Assembly: GCA_903951185.1 (NCBI GenBank)
Contig: CAJBBC010000066.1
Span: forward strand, 1 to 7,611
Length of the DNA: 7,611 nt
Direction of reading: 5' to 3'
Source: an uncultured Actinomycetes bacterium
GTDB lineage: Bacteria; Actinomycetota; Actinomycetes; S36-B12; UBA5976
Shown here in pieces: positions 7,352 to 7,611 of the stretch. The notes under the pieces were generated by a model. That model had not been told where the DNA came from, did no database searches, and saw only the letters and a program-made list of their open reading frames with translations. The first letter of the stretch is position 1; each line of letters starts with the position of its first letter. The translations under genes were made by a program, and so were the position numbers.

Positions 7352-7611
7352 ATGAGCAACGCCGAAACTAAACCTGTACCCGTAAATCTACTTAAGTTTG
7401 CCTACCTCTCGATTGCTACCGGTTTTGTCGTTTTTACTTTAAAACTTTTAGCCTGGTGGTTCACCGGCTCTGTTGGTTTACTATCTGATGCACTTGAATC
7501 AACCGTAAATATCGTGGCTGCTTTTATTGCGCTACTTGCTCTGCGCACGGCAATGAAACCCGCCGATCAGCAACATCATTTTGGACGTGGCAAAGCTGAA
7601 TACTTCTCAGC
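7352..7611 (+). CDS. Cation diffusion facilitator (CDF) family transporter, N-terminal part
   Basis: The frame runs open from the ATG at 7352 to the right edge (86 codons). CDF proteins are dimeric proton antiporters that export divalent metals such as Zn, Fe or Mn. TM1 is at about 17-36 and TM2 at about 41-66, with SVGLLSDALESTVNIVAAF (40-58), then the loop KPADQQHHFGRGKAEYFSA (69-86), which matches the family signature PAD..H.FGHGKAE. Compared with E. coli YiiP from memory, the site A ligands D45 and D49 correspond to E49 and N53 here. Site B keeps D72 and H75, but its third ligand H75 of YiiP is R79. Other CDF members share the ES..N form, so this need not mean loss of function. There is no clear ribosome binding site; the start is the first ATG of the frame that gives a normal N-terminus. 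It follows the DUF4031 gene by 66 bp and is probably co-transcribed. Confidence 0.92.
   Translation, partial: MSNAETKPVPVNLLKFAYLSIATGFVVFTLKLLAWWFTGSVGLLSDALESTVNIVAAFIALLALRTAMKPADQQHHFGRGKAEYFS

Overview
The window looks like chromosomal core sequence from a low-GC actinobacterium. Two sampled lines are about 42-43% GC. Three of the proteins have a strongly actinobacterial flavour: the SecA sequence, a SpoIID/LytB-domain protein with its GWGHG motif at the N-terminus, and a DUF4031 protein. A streamlined freshwater lineage such as Nanopelagicales (acI) would fit, but this is inference from base composition and gene content and has not been checked by any search.

Layout: the left third (1-2444, minus strand) is secA, the ATPase motor of the general secretion pathway. 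It is open to the window edge and lacks only its C-terminal tail. A 216-bp divergent intergenic region (2445-2660) separates it from the plus-strand genes and should hold both promoters; it contains two modest inverted repeats. The plus-strand genes are: a secreted SpoIID/LytB-like cell-wall protein with a Pro/Thr-rich linker and two Ig-like C-terminal repeats (2661-4745); an MMPL/RND-type membrane transporter (4809-6977) with a good ribosome binding site; a small DUF4031 protein (6986-7285), only 8 bases downstream; and the N-terminal 86 codons of a cation diffusion facilitator (CDF) transporter (7352 to the right edge).

How the genes fit together: SecA exports proteins through SecYEG, and the SpoIID-like protein, which has a Sec-type signal peptide, would be one such client acting on peptidoglycan outside the membrane. 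The MMPL, DUF4031 and CDF genes are closely spaced and probably co-transcribed, a unit that would combine two envelope transporters with a protein of unknown function. No RNA genes, mobile elements, CRISPR arrays or convincing terminators were seen.

I found no clear undescribed system. The points most worth a second look are the domain architecture of the SpoIID-like protein, substituted metal-ligand positions in the CDF transporter, the 15-bp tandem repeat that duplicates the stop codon of the DUF4031 gene, and the inverted repeats in the secA leader and divergent promoter region.
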